NCBI RefSeq assembly: GCF_945906775.1
Contig: NZ_CAMDRE010000001.1
Span: forward strand, 868,001-932,000
Length of the DNA: 64,000 nt
Source of the DNA: Citrobacter sp. Marseille-Q6884
Lineage (GTDB): Bacteria; Pseudomonadota; Gammaproteobacteria; Enterobacterales; Enterobacteriaceae
Direction: 5' to 3'
The translations under genes were made by a program, and so were the position numbers. The first letter of the stretch is position 1; each line of letters begins with the position of its first letter. This document shows positions 26,529 to 35,253 of this stretch, in pieces. The notes below the pieces were generated by a model. The model saw nothing but the letters and a program-made list of their open reading frames with translations. It did not search any database and had not been told where the DNA came from.

Positions 26529-26921
26529 ACCCCCTCCCCGGCGACCCGCCCACGGAACTCCTCTCCGGGACTACCGCTCCCCGATACCCTACCAAATCAT
26601 TCAGTGAAGAGTACTACCGAAAGCGCTCGTGTTTATGTCTCGTTTCCGAACGCCTCTCTAGATAGTGTAGGAGATTAGTTAATTTTTTTGCCAGAAGGTT
26701 AATCGCTATCAATGCAATTAACTGAAAAATTTGTTTAACTGATTGGCAATCAAGGCGGATTGACGGATTATCCCGGTCGCTATAATGTAAGGATAGTCCT
26801 TAAATGGTACGTCTTTACGACTGGGCTAGCCCCGCGCATAACGTTCGCAGGACGCGGATGACGCGGCGGCAGAGAATCGCCAGCAGGCTAGTCATCGACA
26901 ACTTATGGAAGGAGTAACACT
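26529..26921. other. uspB-uspA divergent promoter region
   Basis: This 393-base gap should carry the sigma-S-type uspB promoter (minus) and the sigma-70 uspA promoter with a leader of roughly 100 bases (plus). The leader before uspA contains GC-rich stretches (CTAGCCCCGCGC, GACGCGGATGACGCGGC) that could fold. I see no protein-coding or RNA gene in it. Confidence 0.5.
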
Positions 26922-27359
26922 ATGGCTTACAAACACATTCTTATCGCGGTTGATCTTTCTCCGGAAAGCAAAGTTCTGGTTGAAAAAGCGGTCTCTATGG
27001 CGCGGCCTTACAATGCAAAAGTCTCCCTTATCCACGTTGACGTAAACTATTCCGACCTGTACACCGGGTTAATCGACGTAAATCTGGGCGATATGCAGAA
27101 ACGTATTTCTGAAGAAACTCACCACGCGTTAACCGAGCTGTCCACCAATGCAGGCTACCCCATCACCGAAACCCTGAGCGGTAGCGGCGACCTGGGTCAG
27201 GTTCTGGTTGATGCCATTAAAAAATACGACATGGATCTGGTCGTTTGTGGTCATCATCAGGACTTCTGGAGCAAGCTGATGTCCTCCGCACGCCAACTGA
27301 TCAACACCGTCCACGTAGACATGTTGATTGTCCCGCTGCGTGACGACGAAGAAGCATAA
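26922..27359 (+). CDS. uspA: Universal stress protein A
   Basis: Cytoplasmic stress protein produced in response to growth arrest and starvation; it is a dimeric, phosphorylated protein of the UspA-type that lacks a typical ATP-binding loop. The 145-residue product begins MAYKHILIAVDLSPESKVLVEKAV as in E. coli (144 residues) and has the conserved C-terminal HVDMLIVPL. A GGAAGGAG ribosome-binding site lies close upstream. It is followed by its own strong terminator. Confidence 0.97.
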   Translation: MAYKHILIAVDLSPESKVLVEKAVSMARPYNAKVSLIHVDVNYSDLYTGLIDVNLGDMQKRISEETHHALTELSTNAGYPITETLSGSGDLGQVLVDAIKKYDMDLVVCGHHQDFWSKLMSSARQLINTVHVDMLIVPLRDDEEA

Positions 27360-27411
27360 AATGCTTGCCGCCGGGGGATAACCCGGCTCGCAGCAAACAG
27401 TAACGCCTGTA

Positions 27412-27442
27412 AGCGCCCGCCTGTGCGGGCGTTTTTGTTTTT
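27412..27442 (+). terminator. Rho-independent terminator of uspA
   Basis: CGCCCGC and GCGGGCG form a 7-base GC stem with loop CTGT, followed by TTTTTGTTTTTGG, 54 bases after uspA. Confidence 0.9.
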
Positions 27443-27652
27443 GGTGCTTTTCATACAAATCAACACACCTCAGTACATCAATCCAACAAATAAATCATAA
27501 TTAGTGTGATCAACTAATTGGATCGAAAACCATCTCTATAATAATCTACCCTCGCGGGCAATAGCCGCAGTCTATAACAAAAAGAGACTTTTTCGGCGCG
27601 TTTTGGCATACGCGTTCATACTTTTCGGGATGGCTTTGAAAGGCGAAGGAAT

Positions 27653-29125
27653 ATGAATACAACTGCACCTACGGGCTTGCTGCAGCAACCTCGTCCGTTC
27701 TTCATGATCTTTTTTGTAGAATTATGGGAACGATTTGGCTATTACGGCGTTCAGGGTATCCTGGCGGTATTTTTCGTTAAGCAACTCGGGTTCTCTCAGG
27801 AACAGGCATTTATCACTTTCGGCGCATTTGCAGCGTTAGTGTACGGTCTGATCTCCATTGGCGGCTATGTTGGCGACCACCTGCTCGGCACGAAACGTAC
27901 GCTGGTTCTCGGCGCTATTGTGTTGGCAATTGGCTACTTCATGACCGGGATGTCACTGCTTAAGCCCGATCTGATTTTTATCGCGCTGGGCACCATTGCC
28001 GTCGGTAACGGGCTGTTTAAAGCGAACCCGGCAAGCCTGCTGTCAAAATGCTATCCCCCGAAAGATGCCCGACTGGACGGTGCCTTCACCCTGTTTTATA
28101 TGTCGATTAACATCGGTTCGCTGCTGTCGCTCTCGCTGGCGCCGGTGATTGCCGATAAGTTTGGCTATGCGGTGACCTATAACCTGTGTGGCGCAGGCCT
28201 TATCGTCGCGCTGCTGGTCTATTTTGCCTGCCGCGGAATGGTGAAGAACATCGGTTCTGAGCCGGATCATAAACCGCTGGTATTCCGTAACCTGCTCTAT
28301 GTTCTGCTTGGTACGGTGGTGATGATATTCCTGTGCGCCTGGCTGATGCACAACGTTCAGATTGCTAACCTGGTATTGATTGGCCTGTCGATTGTGGTCA
28401 CCATCGTCTTCTTCCGCCAGGCATTCAAACTGGATAAAACCGGGCGCAATAAGATGTTTGTGGCCTTTATCCTGATGCTGGAAGCGGTGGTGTTCTACGT
28501 TCTGTATGCCCAGATGCCGACGTCGCTGAACTTCTTTGCTATCAATAACGTCCACCATGAGATTCTCGGCTTCGCTATCAACCCGGTGAGCTTCCAGGCA
28601 CTGAACCCGTTCTGGGTCGTTCTTGCCAGCCCGGTACTGGCATCGATTTACACTCGCCTGGGTAACAAAGGCAAAGACCTGACCATGCCGATGAAGTTTA
28701 CGCTTGGCATGTTCCTGTGCTCGCTGGGCTTCCTGACTGCCGCAGCCGCGGGTATGTGGTTTGCCGATGCGCAAGGTCTGACGTCACCGTGGTTTATCGT
28801 GCTGGTCTATCTGTTCCAGAGCCTGGGTGAGTTGCTGATTAGCGCCCTGGGGCTGGCAATGGTCGCCGCGCTGGTGCCACAGCACCTGATGGGCTTTATT
28901 CTGGGGATGTGGTTCCTGACCCAGGCGGCAGCCTTCCTGATGGGCGGCTACGTCGCCACATTCACCGCGGTACCGGAAAACATCACCGACCCGCTGCAGA
29001 CACTGCCTATCTACACCAACGTATTCAGCAAGATCGGGCTGGTCACGCTGGCAGTCACCATCGTGATGGCAATTATGGTGCCGTGGTTGAACCGTATGAT
29101 TAATACGCCTGATACCGAACAGTAA
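27653..29125 (+). CDS. dtpB: Proton-dependent di/tripeptide permease DtpB
   Basis: POT/PTR2-family symporter for di- and tripeptides in the inner membrane. The 490-residue protein has the proton-coupling motif ELWERFGYYG (ExxER type, about 23-32) in helix 1, the GGYVGDHLLGTKRT loop between helices 2 and 3, and 14 predicted helices. The length matches E. coli DtpB (YhiP). Ribosome-binding site GAAGGA precedes the ATG. Downstream E. coli has rsmJ; here an accessory Rrf2/oxidoreductase pair intervenes. Confidence 0.95.
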   Translation: MNTTAPTGLLQQPRPFFMIFFVELWERFGYYGVQGILAVFFVKQLGFSQEQAFITFGAFAALVYGLISIGGYVGDHLLGTKRTLVLGAIVLAIGYFMTGMSLLKPDLIFIALGTIAVGNGLFKANPASLLSKCYPPKDARLDGAFTLFYMSINIGSLLSLSLAPVIADKFGYAVTYNLCGAGLIVALLVYFACRGMVKNIGSEPDHKPLVFRNLLYVLLGTVVMIFLCAWLMHNVQIANLVLIGLSIVVTIVFFRQAFKLDKTGRNKMFVAFILMLEAVVFYVLYAQMPTSLNFFAINNVHHEILGFAINPVSFQALNPFWVVLASPVLASIYTRLGNKGKDLTMPMKFTLGMFLCSLGFLTAAAAGMWFADAQGLTSPWFIVLVYLFQSLGELLISALGLAMVAALVPQHLMGFILGMWFLTQAAAFLMGGYVATFTAVPENITDPLQTLPIYTNVFSKIGLVTLAVTIVMAIMVPWLNRMINTPDTEQ

Positions 29126-29167
29126 TTCTTAGTGCCGGAGGGTGGCCACCACCTTCCCCGGCCAACC

Positions 29168-29203
29168 AATATGCCCGATGAGCCTTGCGCCTTCGGGCAT
29201 ATT
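29168..29203. terminator. Perfect 11-bp hairpin between dtpB and the Rrf2 gene
   Basis: AATATGCCCGA and TCGGGCATATT pair perfectly around a 14-base loop, between the convergent ends of dtpB and the Rrf2 regulator gene. No clear U-tract follows on either strand; the centre (GATGAGCCTTGCGCC) resembles a degenerate REP. Probably a transcript-end structure. Confidence 0.5.
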
Positions 29204-29209
29204 CAGCGG

Positions 29210-29713
29210 TTAACCTTTGCGCGAGTCGATCCACTCCTGCACTTCGACCACAAAGGTATCTGGTGCTTTACGGTACATCTTGCGAGCCAAATCCAGAATG
29301 GTGTGCTGACCCAGCGCCTCTTCCATCCTCTGCTGCGCCAAATCCATCACGGATCGCACGCCACAAATCCCTTCACACGCCCACTCAGGTGGCTGCTCAT
29401 CAAATACCGCCAGCCGTTGACGGATTTCACGGCATTCAAAAATGCGCTTGTCGCCATCAATGGCATTGACCACATCCAGTACCGTGATGTGTTCAGCCGG
29501 TTTCGCCAGTTGAAAACCGCCGCCTTTCCCCTCAATGCTACGCACCAGGCCCGCTTTCGATAAACGGGTAAAGACTTTTGCCAGATAGTCATAAGGTACG
29601 CTTTGCAGCTCGGCAATTTCACGCACGCTCATATCCCGAGCATCACCTTTGCTGTCCACCATGCACATCAGGCTATGGATGCCGTACTCAACCCCGGAAC
29701 TGTAGAATGCCAT
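29210..29713 (-). CDS. Rrf2-family transcriptional regulator, probable Fe-S sensor
   Basis: A 167-residue Rrf2 regulator: N-terminal winged helix with SVREIAELQSVPYDYLAKVFTRLSKAGLV (about 29-57) and GKGGGFQLAKP (wing), then a dimer helix. Cysteines C94, C113 and C117 are in the region where IscR and NsrR hold their cluster, but the spacing (C-x18-C-x3-C) differs from IscR and NsrR, so it is a separate subfamily. It is divergent from an FAD/NAD oxidoreductase gene, the likely target. Not part of the E. coli K-12 gene order. Signal sensed (NO, iron, redox) is unknown. Confidence 0.85.
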   Translation of the reverse strand: MAFYSSGVEYGIHSLMCMVDSKGDARDMSVREIAELQSVPYDYLAKVFTRLSKAGLVRSIEGKGGGFQLAKPAEHITVLDVVNAIDGDKRIFECREIRQRLAVFDEQPPEWACEGICGVRSVMDLAQQRMEEALGQHTILDLARKMYRKAPDTFVVEVQEWIDSRKG

Positions 29714-29886
29714 TCTCTTATCTCGGTCAAATCAAATCTGAGTTATTGTAGCTTTTTCAGCTTACCCTTGCCACAACGCGTATATATTCTGACAACAGAT
29801 AAAAATTTAATTATATAAATATCAAACAGATAATTTAAACCCAGTGCTATCACGCCCGTGCATTTTGCAAATCACATTGCATTTAA

Positions 29887-29927
29887 TAACTACGACCAAT
29901 AAAATCCGAGTAAATAAATCGTAGTTA
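29887..29927. promoter_or_regulatory. Inverted repeat in the Rrf2/oxidoreductase divergent region
   Basis: TAACTACGA (29887-29895) and TCGTAGTTA (29919-29927) are a perfect 9-base inverted repeat separated by 23 bases, ending 17 bases before the oxidoreductase ATG. The centre-to-centre distance of 32 bases is about three helical turns, which fits two operator half-sites on one face; an RNA hairpin in the leader is the other option. Confidence 0.5.
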
Positions 29928-29944
29928 CCCGAGAGAAAAACCCA

Positions 29945-31144
29945 ATGCGTGAAAAAATTCTGATCGTCGGCGCTGGCTTTGCCGGTATGTGGGCAGCATT
30001 GAGCGCCGCGCGCCTGGCGGACAAACATCAGCAGCCTATTGAGATTACGGTTATTGCACCTCAGCCAGAGTTACGCGTGCGCCCGCGTTTCTATGAAAAT
30101 CACGTTCAGACGCTGGTCGCGCCGCTGCAACCGCTATTTGACGTGACCGGTATTACCTTTCTGAGCGGCACCGTAACGCAACTGCTTGTACAGTCAAAAG
30201 AGGTGAGCTGGACAGACACCGAGGGCAAAACACACCTGCTCGGATACGACCGACTAGTTCTGGCAAGCGGCAGTCAGGTAAACCGGGAAAGGGTCGCCGG
30301 AGCCGCTCAACACGCCTTCGATCTCGATCAACTGGAGAGCGCAGCCGTACTGGAGCAACACCTGAAAGATTTGGCGCATAAGCCGGAATGCGAGGCGCGC
30401 AATACCGTAGTCGTCTGCGGCGGTGGCTTTACCGGCATCGAAATGGCGCTGGAGTTACCGGGGCGTCTGCGTGACATTCTCGGCGCAGATGCTAAGACCA
30501 GAGTTGTCGTAGTTGAGCGCGGTACACAGCCCGGCGCGCGCTGGAGCCAGGAACTACGCGATGTCATTGCTGAAGCCTCTGCCGATCTGGGGGTAGAGTG
30601 GTTGATGAATGCAGAAGTCGAAAGCGTGGATGCTTCCGGCGTGACGCTGAAGAACGGTCAAACCCTCGCGTCGCAGACGGTTATCTGGACGGTCGGCGTT
30701 CAGGCAAACCGTTTAACCGCGCAGATCGACGCCCCGCGGGATCGCCAGGGTCGTCTGCATGTGAATGAACATCTTCAGGTGGTAGGGCATGATGATATTT
30801 ATGCCACCGGTGATGTGGCCTACGCCGCTACCGATGATAAAGGCAATCACGCCTTAATGACCTGCCAGCACGCCATTTTGCTGGGTAAATTTGCCGGTAA
30901 TAACGCGGCGGCCAGCCTGCTGAATGTTGAGCCCTTCCCCTATCGCCAGGAGATGTATGTCACCTGTCTGGATCTCGGTGCCTGGGGCGCGGTGTATACC
31001 GAAGGCTGGGACCAGCAGGTGAAACTGACGCGCGCCGAGGCAAAGAAACTGAAACTGTCGATCACCAGCGAACTGATTTACCCGCCGAAGGCAGAAAGAG
31101 CGGCGGCATTTGAAATGGCAGATCCGTACGCGCCGTTTGTGTAG
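29945..31144 (+). CDS. Type II NADH dehydrogenase-like FAD/NAD(P) oxidoreductase
   Basis: A 399-residue pyridine nucleotide-disulfide-type flavoprotein resembling NDH-2. The FAD motif is VGAGFAGMWAAL (residues 7-18), the NAD(P) motif VVCGGGFTGIEMAL is near residue 157, and the second FAD contact is DDIYATGDVAYA near 284. No redox-active CxxC and no clear C-terminal membrane helix are seen, so it may be soluble or peripheral. It stands alone on the plus strand, divergent from the Rrf2 gene. The electron acceptor is unknown. Confidence 0.85.
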   Translation: MREKILIVGAGFAGMWAALSAARLADKHQQPIEITVIAPQPELRVRPRFYENHVQTLVAPLQPLFDVTGITFLSGTVTQLLVQSKEVSWTDTEGKTHLLGYDRLVLASGSQVNRERVAGAAQHAFDLDQLESAAVLEQHLKDLAHKPECEARNTVVVCGGGFTGIEMALELPGRLRDILGADAKTRVVVVERGTQPGARWSQELRDVIAEASADLGVEWLMNAEVESVDASGVTLKNGQTLASQTVIWTVGVQANRLTAQIDAPRDRQGRLHVNEHLQVVGHDDIYATGDVAYAATDDKGNHALMTCQHAILLGKFAGNNAAASLLNVEPFPYRQEMYVTCLDLGAWGAVYTEGWDQQVKLTRAEAKKLKLSITSELIYPPKAERAAAFEMADPYAPFV

Positions 31145-31160
31145 AACCGTGTATCGTCAG

Positions 31161-31186
31161 ATAGCAACGCCATCCGGCGTTGCTAT
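31161..31186. terminator. Perfect 11-bp hairpin between the oxidoreductase gene and rsmJ
   Basis: ATAGCAACGCC and GGCGTTGCTAT pair perfectly with loop ATCC, 16 bases after the oxidoreductase stop and just downstream of the convergent rsmJ stop. No T-run follows, so it is a stability or weak termination structure. Confidence 0.55.
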
Positions 31187-31195
31187 TCAGTCAGC

Positions 31196-31948
31196 TCAGT
31201 CAGCCGTTCCGGCATAAATATCAAACCGGTGTCCTTTGGTCACCACTGCGTTTGGGGTCGCGACATCCGCCAGCGGCGGCGCGTAGTCCGGGCGCTTCAC
31301 CACCACGCGTTTGGTGGCCAGTTGACGCGCAGGAGCCAGCAGACCATCAGCATCCAAATCCGGTCCCACCAGCGACTGAAACACGCGCATCTCTTTTTTG
31401 ACCAACGCGCTTTTTTGCTTATGCGGGAACATCGGGTCGAGATAGACCACCTGCGGGCGCGGCGTGATATCGGTTAACGCCGTCAGGCTGGAGGCGTGGA
31501 TTAACTGTAATCGCTCCTGCAGCCACGGGCCGATTTCCGGGTCAGCATAGCCACGCGCCAGACCATCGTCGAGCAGGGCTGCGACAACCGGATTGCGCTC
31601 GAGCATCCGCACGCGGCAACCGACAGATGCCAGCACGAACGCATCACGTCCCAGCCCCGCCGTCGCGTCCACCACATCCGGCAGATAGTCGCCTTTAATG
31701 CCGACCGCCTTTGCCACCGCTTCACCGCGACCGCCGCCAAATTTGCGGCGATGCGCCATCGCCCCGCCAACAAAATCCACGAAAATGCCGCCAAGCTTTG
31801 GCTCGTCACGTTTGCGCAGTTCCAGATGTTCCGATGTCATCACCAGCGCCATCAGGTTGTCGTCGTCCTGCTCCAGCCCCCAGCGGGCGGCAAGAACAGA
31901 TAAGGCGCCGTCTCCGGCGCCCGTTTCATCAATTAAGCAGATTTTCAT
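31196..31948 (-). CDS. rsmJ: 16S rRNA m2G1516 methyltransferase RsmJ
   Basis: SAM-dependent enzyme that methylates N2 of G1516 in 16S rRNA. The 250-residue protein has the SAM motif VVDATAGLGRDAFVLASVG (about 104-122) and the catalytic YLDPMFPHK (about 170). It follows prlC in the same direction, with an ERIC element filling the gap, so the two are probably co-transcribed. Confidence 0.95.
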   Translation of the reverse strand: MKICLIDETGAGDGALSVLAARWGLEQDDDNLMALVMTSEHLELRKRDEPKLGGIFVDFVGGAMAHRRKFGGGRGEAVAKAVGIKGDYLPDVVDATAGLGRDAFVLASVGCRVRMLERNPVVAALLDDGLARGYADPEIGPWLQERLQLIHASSLTALTDITPRPQVVYLDPMFPHKQKSALVKKEMRVFQSLVGPDLDADGLLAPARQLATKRVVVKRPDYAPPLADVATPNAVVTKGHRFDIYAGTAD

Positions 31949-31955
31949 TTCCGCT

Positions 31956-32082
31956 TTACCCTAAATAATTCGAGTTGCATCAAGACAACAAAGGAACGAA
32001 TCCCTGGTCACGTACAAGTGGTACGTAACCAGGGTGAGTGAGTGCAGTTGCCGAAGAGGCAGCTTGAAGTATGACGGGTAAA
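31956..32082. repeat. ERIC element between prlC and rsmJ
   Basis: About 127 bases with the ERIC marks TTTACCCTAAATAATTCGAG, GGTGAGTGAGTGCAG and AGCTTGAAGTATGACGGGTA. The centre holds a stem GGTCACGTAC/GTACGTAACC unlike the other copy at 8094-8220. It begins 7 bases before the rsmJ start and ends exactly at the prlC stop codon. Confidence 0.88.
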
Positions 32083-34125
32083 TTAGCCTTTGATCCCGTA
32101 GTGCTCCAGCATCGCATCCAGCTGCGGTTCGCGACCACGGAAGCGTTTGAACAGCACCATCGGCTCTTCTGAACCCCCACGCGTCAGGATGTTATCGAGG
32201 AACGACTGCCCGGTTTCACGGTTGAAAATCCCCTCGTCTTCGAAGCGGGAGAAAGCATCTGCCGCCAGTACGTCAGCCCACAGATAGCTGTAGTAACCCG
32301 CCGCGTAGCCGCCAGCAAAGATATGGCTGAAAGCATGCGGGAAGCGGCCCCACGATGGCCCTGGCACCACGGCAACCTGTTTTTTGATTTCCGCCAGCGT
32401 TTCGAGGATTTTGGCTCCCTGCTGCGGGTTAAATTCTGCATGCAGACGGAAGTCGAACAGACCGAACTCCAGTTGACGCAGAATAAACAGCGCCGCCTGA
32501 TAGTTTTTCGCCTCCAGCATCTTATCCAGCAGTTCTTTCGGCAGCGGTTCGCCGGTTTCATAGTGACCGGAGATAAACGCCAGTGCTTCCGGCTCCCAGC
32601 ACCAGTTTTCCATAAACTGGCTCGGCAGTTCGACCGCATCCCATGGCACACCATTGATGCCGGAAACTCCTGCGGTCTCGATGCGGGTCAGCATGTGGTG
32701 CAGACCGTGACCAAATTCATGGAACAGCGTGATCACTTCGTCATGCGTAAACAGCGCCGGTTTGCCGTTGACCGGGCGATTAAAGTTACAGGTCAGGTAA
32801 GCGACCGGTTTTTGCAACGAACCGTCGGTTTTACGCATCTGACCGACACAGTCATCCATCCACGCTCCGCCACGTTTGTTTTCACGCGCATAGAGATCAA
32901 GATAGAAACTGCCGCGAAGATCATTGTTTTCGTCATACAGCTCAAAGAAACGGACTTCCGGGTGCCAGACATCAACGTCAGTGCGCTCTTTCGCGGTAAT
33001 ACCGTAAATGCGTTTTACCACTTCAAACAGACCGTTTACGGCTTTGTTTTCCGGGAAGTACGGGCGCAGCTGCTCATCACTGATGCTGTACAGGTGCTGT
33101 TTTTGTTTCTCGCTGTAGTACGCGATATCCCACGGCTGCAGCTCATCAACGCCAAACTCGGCTTTCGCAAAAGCACGCAGTTGAGCCAGCTCTTTTTCAC
33201 CCTGCGGACGCGCGCGTTTGGCGAGGTCGGTCAGGAAGTCGAGCACCTGCTGCGGGTTTTCCGCCATTTTGGTGGCGAGTGATTTAAAGGCGTAGCTGTC
33301 AAAGCCCAGCAGTTGAGCCAGCTCGTGGCGCAGCGCGAGGATCTCTTCCATGATCGGGCTGTTGTCCCATTTACCGGCATTGGGGCCCTGATCGGAAGCG
33401 CGAGTGGAGTAAGCGCGGTACATCTCTTCACGCAGTGCCTGGTTATCGCAGTAGGTCATCACCGGCAGATAGCTCGGGATGTCCAGCGTCAGCAAATAAC
33501 CTTCCTGCTCTTTGGCTTCTGCCTGCGCTTTCGCGGCAGCCAGCGCGCTTTCAGGCATTCCGGCCAGTACCGCTTCATCCGTAATTAATTTCGTCCAGCC
33601 CATAGTGGCGTCGAGAACGTTATTGCTGTACTGGTTGCCAAGCTCAGACAGGCGGGTCGCAATTTCACCATAGCGTTGCTGTTTTTCCTTCGGCAAGCCG
33701 ATACCTGAAAGCTCAAAATCACGTAGCGCGTTATCTACGGCTTTTTTCTGGGCGGTATTCAGGGTGGCGTAATGATCGCCGTCACGCAGATCGCGGTACG
33801 CTTTGTACAGGCCTTCGTGTTGCCCAACCCAGGTGCTGTATTCAGACAGCAAAGGCAGCGTTTGTTCGTAAGCTTCACGCAGTTCCGGGCTATTTTTTAC
33901 CGAGTTCAGGTGGCTTACCGGGGAGAAGATACGCCCCAGGACGTCGTCCACTTCCGCCAGCTGTTGGCAGAGATTTTCCCAGGTGTACGGCGCACCCTGC
34001 GCAACCACACGCTCAACGTTTTCGCGGCAATCGTTCAGCGCCTTAGTCACGGCAGGCACAACATGCTCAGGCTGAATTTTGGAAAACGGCGGCAGTTCGA
34101 AGGGAGTCAGCAATGGATTGGTCAT
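32083..34125 (-). CDS. prlC: Oligopeptidase A (PrlC/OpdA)
   Basis: Cytoplasmic M3-family zinc metallopeptidase that degrades peptides, including cleaved signal peptides; prlC alleles suppress signal-sequence defects. The 680-residue protein has the catalytic HEFGH in TLFHEFGHGLHHML (about residue 470), the third zinc ligand Glu in the following helix (ENWCWEPEAL region) and the M3 C-terminal FSHIFAGGYAAGYYSYLWADVLAADAF. It is upstream of rsmJ on the same strand and divergent from rlmJ. Confidence 0.97.
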   Translation of the reverse strand: MTNPLLTPFELPPFSKIQPEHVVPAVTKALNDCRENVERVVAQGAPYTWENLCQQLAEVDDVLGRIFSPVSHLNSVKNSPELREAYEQTLPLLSEYSTWVGQHEGLYKAYRDLRDGDHYATLNTAQKKAVDNALRDFELSGIGLPKEKQQRYGEIATRLSELGNQYSNNVLDATMGWTKLITDEAVLAGMPESALAAAKAQAEAKEQEGYLLTLDIPSYLPVMTYCDNQALREEMYRAYSTRASDQGPNAGKWDNSPIMEEILALRHELAQLLGFDSYAFKSLATKMAENPQQVLDFLTDLAKRARPQGEKELAQLRAFAKAEFGVDELQPWDIAYYSEKQKQHLYSISDEQLRPYFPENKAVNGLFEVVKRIYGITAKERTDVDVWHPEVRFFELYDENNDLRGSFYLDLYARENKRGGAWMDDCVGQMRKTDGSLQKPVAYLTCNFNRPVNGKPALFTHDEVITLFHEFGHGLHHMLTRIETAGVSGINGVPWDAVELPSQFMENWCWEPEALAFISGHYETGEPLPKELLDKMLEAKNYQAALFILRQLEFGLFDFRLHAEFNPQQGAKILETLAEIKKQVAVVPGPSWGRFPHAFSHIFAGGYAAGYYSYLWADVLAADAFSRFEDEGIFNRETGQSFLDNILTRGGSEEPMVLFKRFRGREPQLDAMLEHYGIKG

Positions 34126-34283
34126 TAGCGCGGTCCTGTTGAAAAGAGTGAATGAAGCGCGTATCCGGCGCTGTACATATTATTTGTAGAATGGGGTTAA
34201 GTGTAGAGGATTTCAATGCCAGGCGTTGCGCTTTCGCGGCCGTGACGACTTTTCTGTATACTGTGGCGATACGCTCTATTTTC

Positions 34284-34314
34284 GCCCGATATCGCTAAGC
34301 TTATCGGGCCTACG
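34284..34314. repeat. REP-like unit before rlmJ
   Basis: GCCCGATATCGCTAAGCTTATCGGGCCTAC, one REP-type palindrome. It lies only about 25 bases upstream of the rlmJ start, in the divergent prlC-rlmJ gap, an unusual place since REPs normally follow genes. Confidence 0.7.
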
Positions 34315-34339
34315 TTTATAACCTGGAACACGTTTACCC

Positions 34340-35182
34340 ATGCTCAGTTATCGCCACAGCTATCACGCTGGCAACCACGCCGACGTCCTTAAACATACGG
34401 TTCAGAGCCTGATCATCGAGTCACTCAAAGAGAAAGAAAAACCGTTTCTCTATCTGGACACCCATGCTGGCGCGGGGCGTTATCAGCTGAGCGGTGAACA
34501 TGCAGAACGTACCGGTGAATACCTGGAAGGCATCGCCCGTATCTGGCAGCAGGACGATTTACCTGCCGAGCTGGAACCCTACATTGGCGTGGTGCAACAC
34601 TTCAACCGTAGCGGCCAACTGCGCTACTACCCGGGATCGCCACTGATTGCCCGTCAGTTACTGCGTGAACAGGACAGCCTGCAATTAACCGAACTGCACC
34701 CAAGCGATTTCCCGTTGCTGCGTGCCGAGTTCCAGAAAGATGATCGTGCGCGCGTGGCAAAAGCCGACGGCTACCAGCAGTTAAAAGCGAAATTACCGCC
34801 GGTTTCCCGTCGCGGGCTGATCCTTATCGACCCTCCCTACGAGATTAAAACCGACTACCAGGCGGTGGTTACCGGTATTAGCGAAGGTTACAAACGCTTC
34901 GCGACCGGCACCTATGCGCTGTGGTATCCGGTGGTCTTGCGCCAGCAAATCAAACGCATGGTGCACGACCTGGAAGATACCGGCATCCGCCGCATCCTGC
35001 AGATTGAGCTGGCAGTGCGCCCGGACAGCGATCAGCGCGGCATGACGGCTTCCGGTATGATTGTGATTAACCCACCGTGGAAGCTGGAACAGCAGATGAA
35101 CAGCGTGCTGCCCTGGCTGCACAGCAAACTGGTTCCGACGGGAATCGGGCATACTTCCGTCAGTTGGATCGTACCGGAGTAA
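34340..35182 (+). CDS. rlmJ: 23S rRNA m6A2030 methyltransferase RlmJ
   Basis: SAM-dependent enzyme that methylates N6 of A2030 in 23S rRNA. The 280-residue product begins with the distinctive MLSYRHSYHAGNHADVLKH, where SAM contacts and early conserved histidines lie, and carries the catalytic LIDPPYE (about 163-169). E. coli RlmJ has the same length. gor follows 71 bases downstream with its own ribosome site. Confidence 0.96.
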   Translation: MLSYRHSYHAGNHADVLKHTVQSLIIESLKEKEKPFLYLDTHAGAGRYQLSGEHAERTGEYLEGIARIWQQDDLPAELEPYIGVVQHFNRSGQLRYYPGSPLIARQLLREQDSLQLTELHPSDFPLLRAEFQKDDRARVAKADGYQQLKAKLPPVSRRGLILIDPPYEIKTDYQAVVTGISEGYKRFATGTYALWYPVVLRQQIKRMVHDLEDTGIRRILQIELAVRPDSDQRGMTASGMIVINPPWKLEQQMNSVLPWLHSKLVPTGIGHTSVSWIVPE

Positions 35183-35253
35183 TCGCAGCCATCGGTGGAA
35201 CCTTTTGATTTCAGGTATACAATCGCGGCAATGAACGATTAAGGATAAAAGCT

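Noticed and set aside
28043..28774. 243-codon minus-strand frame
   Set aside because: Antisense to dtpB, with the His/Gln/Arg-rich make-up of reversed membrane-protein codons.
32323..33282. 319-codon plus-strand frame
   Set aside because: Antisense to prlC, which is certain from its HEFGH motif and length; composition is typical of a shadow frame.
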